64,000 nucleotides of DNA from contig NC_135555.1 in assembly GCF_964340395.1 (NCBI RefSeq), positions 6,290,001 through 6,354,000 of the forward strand, written 5' to 3'. Source of the DNA: Glandiceps talaboti (lineage: Eukaryota; Hemichordata; Enteropneusta; Spengelidae). The position numbers were made by a program, and so were the translations under genes. The notes under the pieces are model-generated. The model ran no database searches. It saw only the letters and a list, made by a program, of their open reading frames with translations, and had not been told where the DNA came from. Position 1 is the stretch's first letter, and every line of letters starts with the position of its first letter. Below are positions 50,556-62,980 of the stretch, piece after piece.

Positions 50556-51353
50556 TAGTATGTGGTGTTTTACAGGTTTTTTTTTACAGATGTGTATTTA
50601 TCTTTTCGTACCACCCTTGGCTAGTCTACAGCCATTGCGTACATCGCCATATCAATGATAGCACTGCTAGAGTACATCTTTACAGATAGATTCTAATTCT
50701 GTTCATTCATATACCTCTAACATATAACCCCAATATTGTTAACAATTTCAAACTGAGAGGTCATCTAGAGGTCATCCGCAAAAATAAGATTTACACCCTC
50801 CCGAGAGGAATTCCAACAGGGTTGTGGTATGTCATCTAATTTATTCATGATTGGATTGGACCACTGAAATATGTCGGTAAACGTACTTTACTAGAGTGAT
50901 CTTTGCCCTCTGGTATGCCACAGGTCTAGAGGAGAATCCACTTAATGTCCAACTTTCACATATTTCAATTAACGTTTTTAATTAATTAATGTACTGATTG
51001 GCATGGAGCTAGCAGCTATGTTACCACACACAATGTTCAACCACAAGAACTCCCCATGCATTCAGGAGGAGATGGTATCGTAATGTGTGTGATACTAGTA
51101 TACCGGTGAAGCGTGGACGAGATCTGTTTTCTACATGTGATGCCTTCGTGATTCGTGGAACAAGACACCGTGATGGCCCTTCTCCCATCACCATACACCA
51201 CTATGGCGTAAACTAAGAAAAAAGTTACCCATAAGGCTCGTTTTCAGCATTAGACATTTCCTGACAATATCAAGCTTTTCTGAACCATTCTTCAATAATA
51301 TCAAATATTTCCAAACATTCCCTGACAGTATAAAGTCTTGCTCAACCATTCTT

Positions 51354-51643
51354 AAGTTTTAAGTTAATGGTCTCTTTATTTCGTAGTTCAAGGCCATCGG
51401 CCCAAATAACGAAACATTCAATATATACATAACAAAAACAAGAAAACATACATGCAGTCATAAGGACAATAATTACAGGATTATTCACTCTCATAAACTT
51501 CTTTGCGCAATGTCATAGCATGGAAAACATAAGCTGCTAACCTTTGAATGGTATCAGTGTTATCGGTTAAAAATAAATTAGGAAAGTTTGCCTCACTTGG
51601 AAACTCAAAATATCTTCTCGGAATATATTTTGTTCTGTAATGG
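51354..51643 (-). mobile_element. 5'-truncated LINE 3' end with target-site duplication
   Basis: A 290-base block holds the end of a LINE ORF followed by about 125 bases of 3' UTR with GAAATAAAGAGACC near its end. It is bracketed by the exact 12-mer TCAACCATTCTT at 51342-51353 and 51644-51655, as expected for a target-site duplication. It has split a locally repetitive stretch (51259-51353 and 51644-51732) built from variants of TTCTCTGATAATATCAAA. Because that stretch itself repeats CCATTCTT, part of the duplication could be pre-existing. Confidence 0.6.
51481..51642 (-). pseudogene. C-terminal remnant of a LINE reverse-transcriptase ORF
   Basis: The minus strand encodes 53 residues and a stop: HYRTKYIPRRYFEFPSE, then ANFPNLFLTDNTDTIQ, then RLAAYVFHAMTLRKEVYESE. 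A basic-aromatic start, a central F.N.F..D block, a helix of type RLA.YVFHAM..R and a quick stop are the usual look of the C-terminus of CR1/L2/Jockey-like non-LTR retrotransposon polyproteins. Everything upstream (the reverse transcriptase core) is missing, as in 5'-truncated LINE insertions. The precise clade cannot be told from this tail. Confidence 0.55.
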
Positions 51644-51732
51644 TCAACCATTCTTCGACAATATCAAATATTCTCTGATAATATCACATATTCTCTGACA
51701 GTATTAAGCAATTCTCTGATAATATCAAACCA

Positions 51733-52867
51733 CTTTATAGTTAGAAATTACCAGGATCCTCCTAAAAGAGAATTTCCCTGTATAGGGACATTGCAGGGCT
51801 CATTACCTATCTTAAATCAAAATTTTAAAAGTTCGATACCTTAAACTTGATGCTCTGTTAACAGAATGAAATCTAGTCACAGTTTTAAAAACATTTTGAG
51901 TTGGGAAGACAGTCCAGTTTTCTTTTTATCTCAACATTTACCTACGACTAATAGAATGATAGCAGCTTATAAATTCACCTTACATTTAGGTAATGATTGA
52001 AATTGTCGTAGCTATTATATGTTGTCAAATTTGGAGCTAGGTAATGCATGCATAACTTATTTAATCGACATTGTTGAGAAAATGTCATTCGGATCATGTT
52101 TTATTAAAAATTTGTATTTTTCTTATATTGCATTGTTTGAGCTCCCATATTAACAAATGTTAAAAAATTGACGATAATTTGACTATAAGTAGTACATATC
52201 CAACACCCATTTCTCAGTTTCTGCTTTAGACGGAAATTTATCTCTAAACCAGAGTTCAAAGGTAAAATATCTGAACGTTTCTCTGTATAATTCATATTTC
52301 CTATGATAATTACACATTGCATAATTACACTGAATCGTCATTCGCATTCGTGATTTTGATGTATGTGGCATAGAACGTTTGGCAAAGCAAATAAGTGACT
52401 CGATGAGGTCCTGGCTGAACCTAAACCTATTAAAGGCTTGCTGTTGACATCAACAAGCATAGGGAAACTGCACATGCGTATGTCTGTCACCTCTGTATTG
52501 AGATTTAATTAAACATAACATCAGGCACAAGTCGATGCAAATACGAAACTACGTGGGTTTTATATATGAAGTCTTTTATCAAAAGATAATATATACATAT
52601 ACCCCCCCCCCTTGTCACTTTCGTCATCGTAATAATGCACACACACACACACACACATCGTGACACACAAGCGTATATATATATGTATGTACACACACCC
52701 GCTACTCACACTCGTATCCGATATCAATCAGTATTAAAAGTAAATTTCACATTTCCCATTGTTTATTGTACGTTGATATGATGTATCAACATATAGAAAT
52801 TATAATTTGATAACACACATAAGTAGTATATTGATGCACTCACAGGATGCCCAGGAATCATGTAAAA
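51733..52867. other. no gene seen
   Basis: A minus-strand frame at 52183-52371 ends WFRDKFPSKAETEKWV, faintly reminiscent of transposon-derived proteins, but too short to call. A short CA run is at 52636-52658. Confidence 0.4.
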
Positions 52868-52942
52868 AAACAAACAAAAAAACAAAAAACAAACACACAC
52901 ACAAACAAACAAACAAACAAACAAACAAACAAACAGACAGAC

Positions 52943-52987
<45 letters not shown>

Positions 52988-53000
52988 AACAAACAAACAG
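52868..53000. repeat. (CAAA)n-(CAGA)n-(CAAA)n
   Basis: A symmetric compound array: CAAA units, then about 13 CAGA units with one TAGA, then CAAA again. This arrangement is expected if CAGA arose by mutation inside CAAA and then expanded. Confidence 0.95.
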
Positions 53001-53128
53001 CTAAAATAAACGCAAACGGACTAACAAACAAACAAAATATGCATGAGTGAATGTAAATACCATAAACAAATGAATATACATACATATTTATAGATAGTTA
53101 TTGGTTATCTTCTAATTCACGCATATTT

Positions 53129-53152
53129 TGTTTGTTTGTTTGTTTGTTTGTT
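53129..53152. repeat. (GTTT)n
   Basis: Six GTTT units, the reverse of the CAAA array 150 bases upstream. Confidence 0.9.
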
Positions 53153-53410
53153 AATGTTTATTTTCATTTATGAATTTGTGAATTTGTTTGTTTGTAAAAC
53201 GGTCCCTGGGCTCCTCGTGATGCAATTACAAAATACAGCTGTACATGTTACGTAATGGTGTCGTTTTACAAACACTTGGTCTTCGTATACTGTGACTGAC
53301 CTCATAGTTTATTGTAGAGATGACACGTGACCTCATATTGCGAAAGAACCAATCCTGGTACAACATCGACTACGATAGTACATGTATCATGTGTATTGTA
53401 ATGAATTAAT

Positions 53411-53641
53411 AGACTGTCGACAGTCGCTCGCGCCTTTTTTGCCCAAAGTTTTATCTAAACTCCGATCCCGCGCAACACTAGTCTAATCGCAAATTGAGGG
53501 CCGAAGGCCCGAGGTCGAGGGCCGAAGGCCCGAGCATACGGCCCTCGATATCAGTTTGCGATTATACTATTACTAGTGTTGCGCCGGACCGGAGTTTAGA
53601 TAAAACGTAGGGAAAAAGGCGCGAGCGACTGTCGACAGTCT
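53411..53641. mobile_element. 231-base foldback element with 11-base target duplication
   Basis: The ends begin AGACTGTCGACAGTCGCTCG, and the last bases are its exact complement. The arms pair over about 75-80 bases with a few mismatches (inner arm TTTTATCTAAACTCCG...CGCAACACTAG). The core is GC-rich: two tandem copies of GAGGGCCGAAGGCCCGAG, each itself a hairpin (GGGCC-GAA-GGCCC). The 11-mer AATGAATTAAT flanks it at 53400-53410 and 53642-53652; a 14-base reading TAATGAATTAATAG is also possible since AG is both terminus and flank. There is no ORF. A Mutator-like or other long-duplication transposase source is inferred. Confidence 0.85.
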
Positions 53642-53856
53642 AATGAATTAATAGAAATTTGTTATAAACAATCGTTGAGTTTTTTATGCAGAGAGTTGTT
53701 TCTCCTCAGTAGTACATCTTATTGGAGAAAGGCTATCATATAGTGTCTAACATATTTGCAATGGCACACAGAGTACAATCACACACTTCCACCCCATCGA
53801 CACACATACATACTCATACAAACAGATATATATGTGTACATCGTATGTAAACACCA

Positions 53857-53895
<39 letters not shown>

Positions 53896-53987
53896 ATGTA
53901 TGTATGTATGTATGTATGTATGTATGTATGTATGTATGTATGTATGTATGTATGTATGTATGTATGTATGTATGTATGTATGTATGT
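53857..53987. repeat. (CTGT)n followed by (ATGT)n
   Basis: About nine CTGT units, then about 23 ATGT units, with an abrupt switch at 53895. Confidence 0.97.
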
Positions 53988-54314
53988 GAGTGTGTGTGTA
54001 GGTGTGTAAGTAAATATGTATGTGTTTGTTTGGTGTGCGTTTTTGTGTAGACATACTATACATCTATATATCTCTAATAATACCTGGTACAAATATCAAG
54101 TTACAAATGCGATATTCTATACATTATTCAAAAAAAAATTCAATATTCTGTACATTTGTAGTTATTAGTAGTTTCTAGTCTTGACTGTGTAAATATTAGA
54201 TTTGAGCAAAACAAATTGATCAATATTCAAATTCATGCCAAATTTAAGACTATCCGCCTGTTTTACATGTATAACAGTAATAATTTGTATATCCTTCCAG
54301 ATTTGACAACCACT

Positions 54315-54318
54315 TTGT

Positions 54319-54352
<34 letters not shown>
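54315..54352. repeat. (GT)n
   Basis: About 18 GT units with one AT interruption. Confidence 0.95.
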
Positions 54353-55207
<855 letters not shown>

Positions 55208-55212
55208 CTACC

Positions 55213-55476
<264 letters not shown>

Positions 55477-58400
55477 ACTATAAATTTGCTTGGAGACATT
55501 TAACTGTTCTAAATGTTACCCAGTTATGAAGTATTCTCGATATATGCTGCTCGTATATAATTGATCCAAGGGGGTGAATGTAGAAATCTAGTCTAGCTAG
55601 GTCAGCTGGTCTAGGTAAATCGTGTGGGGGTGTCTACAATTGAAGTCCTGGTTGTGGGTGATTTACCGCCAGGCTTTAGCCAAACAAATCACCGATTGGT
55701 TGGTTGTCAGGCAAAAAGAGATCGCCCGATGTTTTATTTCATACGCTTGAATTATATTAGGTAGGACTGGGTTACACACTATATTGGCTGGAGGTAGAAA
55801 TACATTATAAGCCATTTCGAACTGATCGTAGCCCAGACCACCTGCGTTGAGAGAAATTGCACCGAGAGAGGGGATACAACTTTAAGAACCTTCCCAAATT
55901 TCTCTGAAGTAGAATTGCATTAACACATTAAAACTCTGATGCAATTTTCTCAATTCGCTGGCTGTTGGGCCACTTGACATTTCTTCAATCCAATTCTCTT
56001 TGTTTTACTTCGGACTGCAAAAAGAGGCATTTTAGCAATAAACATCTTCAGGAGAGTGAGATTTTAAAAGGAGGCATTTATCTCGGGTTTTATTACAGTG
56101 CGAATATTGTTGTTTCAACTCGGCAGGAAGTCCTAATGTTAACTATGTCGATAATGAAATCAAAATATTTGGGTGCTGCGATACATGTTGGTTATAAGTA
56201 CTGGTTGAGTTGTCCTACAGTATATGTACATTTACATGCAGTATGAAACTGAATGTCTAAGCTTTTCATCTTCCAAGTATGGAAAGTCGTACAGACCAAA
56301 AGTATTATCCTATTCCCGGTTGTAGCTTTGTTCATTTCATCAACCCCCCCCCCTTCAAAACAATATGTATTATATTATTTTTTTTTAAAAACTGAAAACT
56401 TTTCAGTTTTGGATTTTTCCCCATGTAAACACAACAACTTGGATAGACAGAAAACCTAAAAATCCCATGTCACCAAAATCTGAAAAAAAATAAAAACTTA
56501 ATTGAATGAAGTAAGTTTAAACATGAAATAAAAGTACGTATTCCTTCGAAATACAACAAATAGGTGGTTGCAAATATTCCGCGAAGTCGAAAAATACAAA
56601 AAAATTACGGTCAGAAAAGGAATTTGGCTTCTACGGCTTGCCATATTCCATGGTGACGTTACAATGAAGTTTTTCCTTTACACGCTGAGCTCTGGAGTGG
56701 ATTTTCGCAGTAGATTCCTTTATAAAGTTGATATAACTTTCACCACCATGTCTGTACTTCCAGAACCTCATTTAGAAATTACGTTTCAGTATAATTTATT
56801 CATCTTTGACAAAACTTCGTTTGGTTTTCATTCTTCGCGTTAATTAAGCTTACTTGTGCACAAATGGGGCGTTTTTTAAAACCCTTACGTTTTGTTTTTT
56901 CTTACTTGTTATAGCACATGATACCCAGTATTCGTGCTGATGCATGTTATGTCACGTTATATTTACGGGGGACGTAAACCATGACAACTGTTTCAGGTTC
57001 ATTCCCAAAAATATGAACACCCAGTACCCAGTAGTATAAGATTGAGAATCATTTAGACTTACTGCCGTAGCCAGTTCTACTATTAGCCTGGAATCAAATC
57101 GTCTAGATATTATCTTACTTTCACTTTTGTGTGAGGAGGGGCAAATCCACACAACTGTATTAAAGGCTAAGTCTAGTGTGTACATTTGAAGAATACAGGA
57201 AAACCCCGTATTACCTATAAAAACATCCATAGACAGAGTGCTAGTCAAAATTTTCACAAATTCAATACCTGTTCTTTTGCACTCACTTTCAAAATCCCGC
57301 CCACAGTGCTCTATTTACCGTAGATAGCGAAAATAAGTACGAACCACTGTCAACAGACTAGTGCTCACTGATCTATCGTCATTGAATTGTATTGGCTACT
57401 TTTTACCGACAAGTATAATGAACTCATATCAATAATATTTGAAATGTTTAGCAATAGAAAATTGTAATTACTCGGGTTTTGATGGCTTTAATTGGGAAAA
57501 GTGACAAGAGTCTCCTAGACTTTGCTATACTAAAAGATATGTACACATTTCGTGATATTTGCAAGAAAGGAAAGAGTGAAATTATGCGAATTTGACACAA
57601 TAGATGGCAAATCTGTATGGTTGACTTCAATAAGGTTATCATCTATTATTACATTTTGTGACTTTGATAATACGACGTGTAGAGCTGATAGAAATGTTCA
57701 TTTTTTCTCAAATCTCCCTTGATATTAAAATGTTAATACTTGACAAAACTGAAGTCTGTTAACCATTGATGACACAAGCAATGTTCTCGGCCCCTTCAAG
57801 AAATTGTGAACGGGTCTACGTTTTTGTTCATAAAATCATGACAACAGCACGTGAAAAACACCGAGAACATGAAGGAACTTTCCATGTATATATACGCTTC
57901 TGAATTTGTATGGCATAAATGTTCTGTTGTGTACACATTACAAAATATATAACAATATTTATTTTCTCAAAGTGTCATTCCATAAACCATGCAACCTTCT
58001 TGACAGACATTCTTTTTGCAATAACTGGTGATATAAAAGACTCTACATTCATTTATATATATGGTTATGATGTTAAAACTGACCATTTTAGTCAGTAGAG
58101 AGTTAAATGTCAGGGGATGAAAGTTTGATAGATTTTCCAGTTCAAAAAACTTTATGTTACGATGATGCGACGATGTTATACGTGAGAATTAAGTCTTTAA
58201 AATGAGACATTTGCTTTATTATTTCTGTGCTTGTTTGTGTTTTCTTATCTCCTGTAAGGAAAGATTAAAAACCATGAAATACTCCTCTTTGACAGAATGT
58301 CATTTCTCAGAGTCACTATACAAACCAGAACTGTTTGTTCGCCGCTAGTTTTGACCTTCGATGTCTGGTCTGAATACCGATGTAAAAACAGACTATATTC

Positions 58401-59418
58401 CATACCATAAAGTGGCCAACCGTTTTCCTGACAAAGTTATCTCTTGCTTCTGTTTTTATTAATTTTCTGGAGATTATAACAAATCATCCAGGTTGTAATC
58501 GTAGAGATTAAACGTTAATGTTGATATACAACTGATACAGACTGAAGTATTTTCTGAAGACTGAGTAAGCGAACATATGGCGGTTCCAACACAGATCGGT
58601 TAAAGTCTGCCAATAGACAAAGATAGATGTATTTCTCTTGTTTGATCGAAATTTAAAACAATTATTGAAATAAATAATAAATATTGTATTGCGTGTCAAC
58701 TTCGCTGCCAGTTAACGTGTTTTATTAAAATTCTAGTACAGCTACGTGTGATTTGGAGTTTCTTGATTCGTTTCTTTCATTTCGTCGAACGGAAACAGGC
58801 AGACTAAGTTTGTAATCACAACAACTTTACCTTTATCTTTTTATTTAGCCTCCTTCCAAATATTATATTCAAATTGTACGTCATTCACACTTTGAGTTTA
58901 CATGTGGTATAAAATCTAAGATATAATACAAAGAAACAACGGATATCAGTACAGTACATACACGTAACTGTACCTTAATTCAAAGTTTTGTTGTTTTACA
59001 TTTTCTGTCGTTCCAGTTTCTTTGTCTAGCTTTGTTGCGGCGTTCTGTCTTATGGTAGTATGCCATTACTATACAGTGTTGACGATTTTGTTGAGCAATT
59101 CTAACTTGATATTGAAAAAAAAAACAATCAAACGTTTCACACACTCATGAAAATACAAGATCAAGACACAAAAAATTCAAAACTGTTTCTGCTACTTTCC
59201 ATTCGTCTTTTCAGTGATAATTTCGTTTATAATTTCGTTTTCCATGCGATGCAAGTGCATGAAGTCACCAAACCTGTCTTGTATATACATGTTAGGTTCA
59301 AGTTGTTCAGGCTGTCAACTTTACAAATTTGCATCACTGCAATCCCGATGAAACAACACTGTTCTGGAAAAGGAAAACGAATGGTATGACAAATGCATGC
59401 CATTGACCAAAACTTTGT

Positions 59419-59439
59419 AATTCGCCCGTTGGGCGAATT
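59419..59439. repeat. perfect 9-base stem hairpin
   Basis: AATTCGCCC-GTT-GGGCGAATT, flanked by CCAAAACTTTGT and TTGG. It looks like a bacterial terminator but sits in eukaryotic DNA without a gene; origin unknown. Confidence 0.7.
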
Positions 59440-59599
59440 TTGGATGTTTACTTCGTATACCAAACTTTGTACCTCAATTGTCAAAACATATTTTATTTTA
59501 AAATGAAAATGTTGAGAGAGTCGGAACTCTCTAGACTTTCCTGTTTGGGATCCGGAAATATTTTGTGACATCAACACAGAAGCACACGAGCACTGTGAA

Positions 59600-59820
59600 C
59601 TCGCGTCGTAGAAACTGAATACACTTGCAAGCCAGTCCAGCTAGCTACCAGTTCGTTTCTCTCTATCGTTAACAACCATTAGTTGCATACCGAGTAACTA
59701 GATGGACACGTCAACGGCGTTACCAGTGGACTAATTGATCCTAACTCCACGCCGTGATGATTGACAGACGCCACGCTAACAAAAAGGTGTTAATTAGTTC
59801 AATTATCTGTCTAAATTCGA
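59600..59820. promoter_or_regulatory. candidate regulatory segment with Pbx/Meis-type site
   Basis: TGATTGACAG (59758-59767) is the composite Pbx-Meis/Prep consensus. Around it lie GACTAATTGATC, TTAATTAGTTCAATTA and several CpG in otherwise AT-rich DNA. No ORF or repeat is present. Confidence 0.3.
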
Positions 59821-61379
59821 TTTTTGTTGGTTTTGAAGACATTGCACTTCACTAATTCAGAAATTCAACTTGAACTTAGGGTCTATAAGATCAAGCCACT
59901 TGCAGAGAGGGCTAAGCCTGGATGAAAGTGAACTCCCTGGGCGTCGAGTGATTGATGGTCAAAATATTAGCCAACCCGTAAAGTTGTATTCAGACTAGAT
60001 GATGGAAGGGTTGAGAATTTTACGGTAAAGAGGACACTTTCAAAAAATTAGTACGCTAATAAAGTTTCACGAATATCGATGTATTCCTAGCACAAATGTC
60101 TTTACAACTTATCAATAATTTTTACATACTTCTTGCACCCCAATCTCGACCACTGCATATAAAGTCCAACCATCGCAGCTCTGCACAAATAGAGTTTAAT
60201 TCAACTTCTACAAAAATCACATTAATACAATCCGAATGACCTATTTTGATCATGACCGCTATCATACTTGGGGTGCCTTGTGTTCTCTAACACCCCCCCC
60301 CCCCATAGCCGCCTACCAGACCTGACCAAAACTCCCAACACGATGTTTTTTCTGTAGCCTCCACCTGCTTCTAGCGAGGACCCTGGACGACTACGGTGGT
60401 CTGACTACTGACTGCCAATGCGTGCAACACGCCACGTGTAGAACCTTACCTCGTTACTGACAGCCCCTATAGCAGCTGTTTTCCAGTAGTGTGTTGACAA
60501 CGTATCTCCATTTCTCTATCCCAACATCACAGGATTGAGAAGACGAAAAAGGTCTACAACTTTTTCCAAACGCTCTTTATAAGAGAAACCGTGGGGTATC
60601 CAAAGCAAAGTGTGCAAGTAGTACACATGGACGCCGTTGTGTCTTAATATGTATACATATATGCCAAATGGTCCAGAGCTTTGCTTTATTATTTAAGAAG
60701 ATAATGTTTTGTCTACAAATATTTTTGAGGAAAAGTATGTATAAACTCACATTTGAAATGAAAAGCGCCACCATAAACAACAGAAGATTGAATTTTGTAA
60801 CATTGCGAAAGAGGGCGTAGTGTACAAAATCTAATGATTTGCGACTACTAGTGTGTGTTGGAAAATTATTTCGATAGTGGCCGGTGGTGGCGCACTTCTT
60901 AATATACCTTAATGATATATAAGTAAGGAGATAGTGTTGCCATCAATCATGCCTACATTCATACACGGTGACAGATAATCCATTCGGAAAATTGACAAAA
61001 TATTAGGTGTGTCGTAAAGTTTGTAATATTCTAGTAAATGACATTCCAGTACTAACAAATGATATTGACACAGTCTTCTAGTATTTCATATTTGTATTCT
61101 TTTTTCAAACTTTGTATCATCCAAGTGATGAATAGGTTGTCGATTTAGAAAGAATGTGATTATGAATTTTTTACTCGGACAAGTTGATCTATTTTGTACG
61201 TGTCCCCATATCTACGTCTCTGTCCACTTGTGTCTGTATTTATATCTATCCCTATCTATGTTTTTCATGCGTGTCTTTTCCTCGTCCTTAGTATATCGTG
61301 ATATTTAACGCTGTTCCTATAATAAGTCATGTCCCTGTCGTCTCCTAATTATATCTCTCCCCTCTCTGTCGCTCCTTCT

Positions 61380-61887
<508 letters not shown>

Positions 61888-62421
61888 TACACACACACGT
61901 TATCTACACGTATCGTGTTTTTCTTGTTTTCTAAATAGACACATGTCATGATAAGATGAATTAATGGTCAAATAGTGTTTATAGCCTATTCAACAAAATA
62001 AAATAAAAATTTGTTCACAAGTATAATTACATTATTTCATATTTCCTCACGTAGAGCACGACTTTGTTGTCGAAGAGAGTACAGTCCTGTCATCTATGTA
62101 TGTCACACCTATATATCATCCAATCTTCAGGTTTTAAATTGGTGACATTTTTTTAATAATCTTAATATTATAGCATTGTAAGGAGTATAACCATCACGTA
62201 GTCGTCGTTAATACCATTGTTCTTGCACACGTTCACTGTCAGATTATTTCAGAATTCAACACATACACACATAGTTATCTACTTCTCTACTTACATTAAG
62301 TTTTAAACCATTGACAGTGAAACTATATGGTCATAATCGCTGTGACAAAGATTTATCTGCTGATCAAATAGACCGATCAGTGAATGTCAAAAACATGTGG
62401 TCAATGTTGTATAGTATGATA

Positions 62422-62513
62422 TGGTGTGGTGTGTGTTGTGTTGTGTTGTGTTGTGTTGTGTTGTGTTGTGTTGTGTTGTGTTGTGTTGTGTTGTGGTGTG
62501 GTGTGGTGTGGTA
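62422..62513. repeat. (TGTTG)n pentanucleotide array
   Basis: About 12 TGTTG units flanked on both sides by TGTGG units, then TATGATAT. Confidence 0.95.
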
Positions 62514-62859
62514 TGATATCTTTTTCTTTATTACCTACTTATTAAATTTTACATTTGTAGACAAAATAAAATAATACATGTTTTCAGGTAGGTAAAATGA
62601 GACCAGCAAAATAGCTACTTGCTAATCAAGTCTGTCTCCTTAGACACTGTACATAAAATTTACAAATAGATACATGACAAAGTATAAAGTGGGCAGTGAA
62701 AAAAACCCTAAATATCTATGAAAATATATACATTGTACATCGACATGAGTTGCAGTATATTCACATCAGGTGAAGAAAATCATTTAGTGAGTTACGAAAA
62801 ACATTCCTTGATGATTTGGACCTAACATCAAGAGGTAATATGATGCTGTATGATGTGAA

Positions 62860-62980
62860 GTGGTGTGGTGTGGTGTGTTATGCTATGGTATGGTATGGTG
62901 TGGTGTGTTGTGTTGTGTTGTGTTGTGTTGTGTTGTGTTGTGTTGTGTTGTGTTGTGTTGTGGTGTGGTGTGGTGTGGTA
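62860..62980. repeat. second (TGTTG)n pentanucleotide array
   Basis: The layout is the same as at 62422 (TGTGG, TATGG, then about 11 TGTTG, then TGTGG). The two lie 350 bases apart and probably arose by local duplication. Confidence 0.95.

Larger units (their letters stand above)
48861..51258. other. no gene seen
   Basis: Contains the GTTT array and the degenerate triplet block. The 140-codon minus-strand frame at 49782-50204 has no recognisable domain. Confidence 0.5.
51259..51732. repeat. degenerate short tandem units split by a LINE insertion
   Basis: Units of roughly 22-30 bases recur, each containing (T)CTGA(C/T)A(A/G)TAT(C/A)AA and often CCATTCTT. About four lie before 51353 and five after 51644. 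The LINE tail lies between the two halves, so the array predates that insertion. Confidence 0.5.

Noticed and set aside
57780-57871. Inverted ATGTTCTCGG / CCGAGAACAT pair as a foldback
   Set aside because: Only ten bases pair across about 90 bases, with no supporting inner arm.
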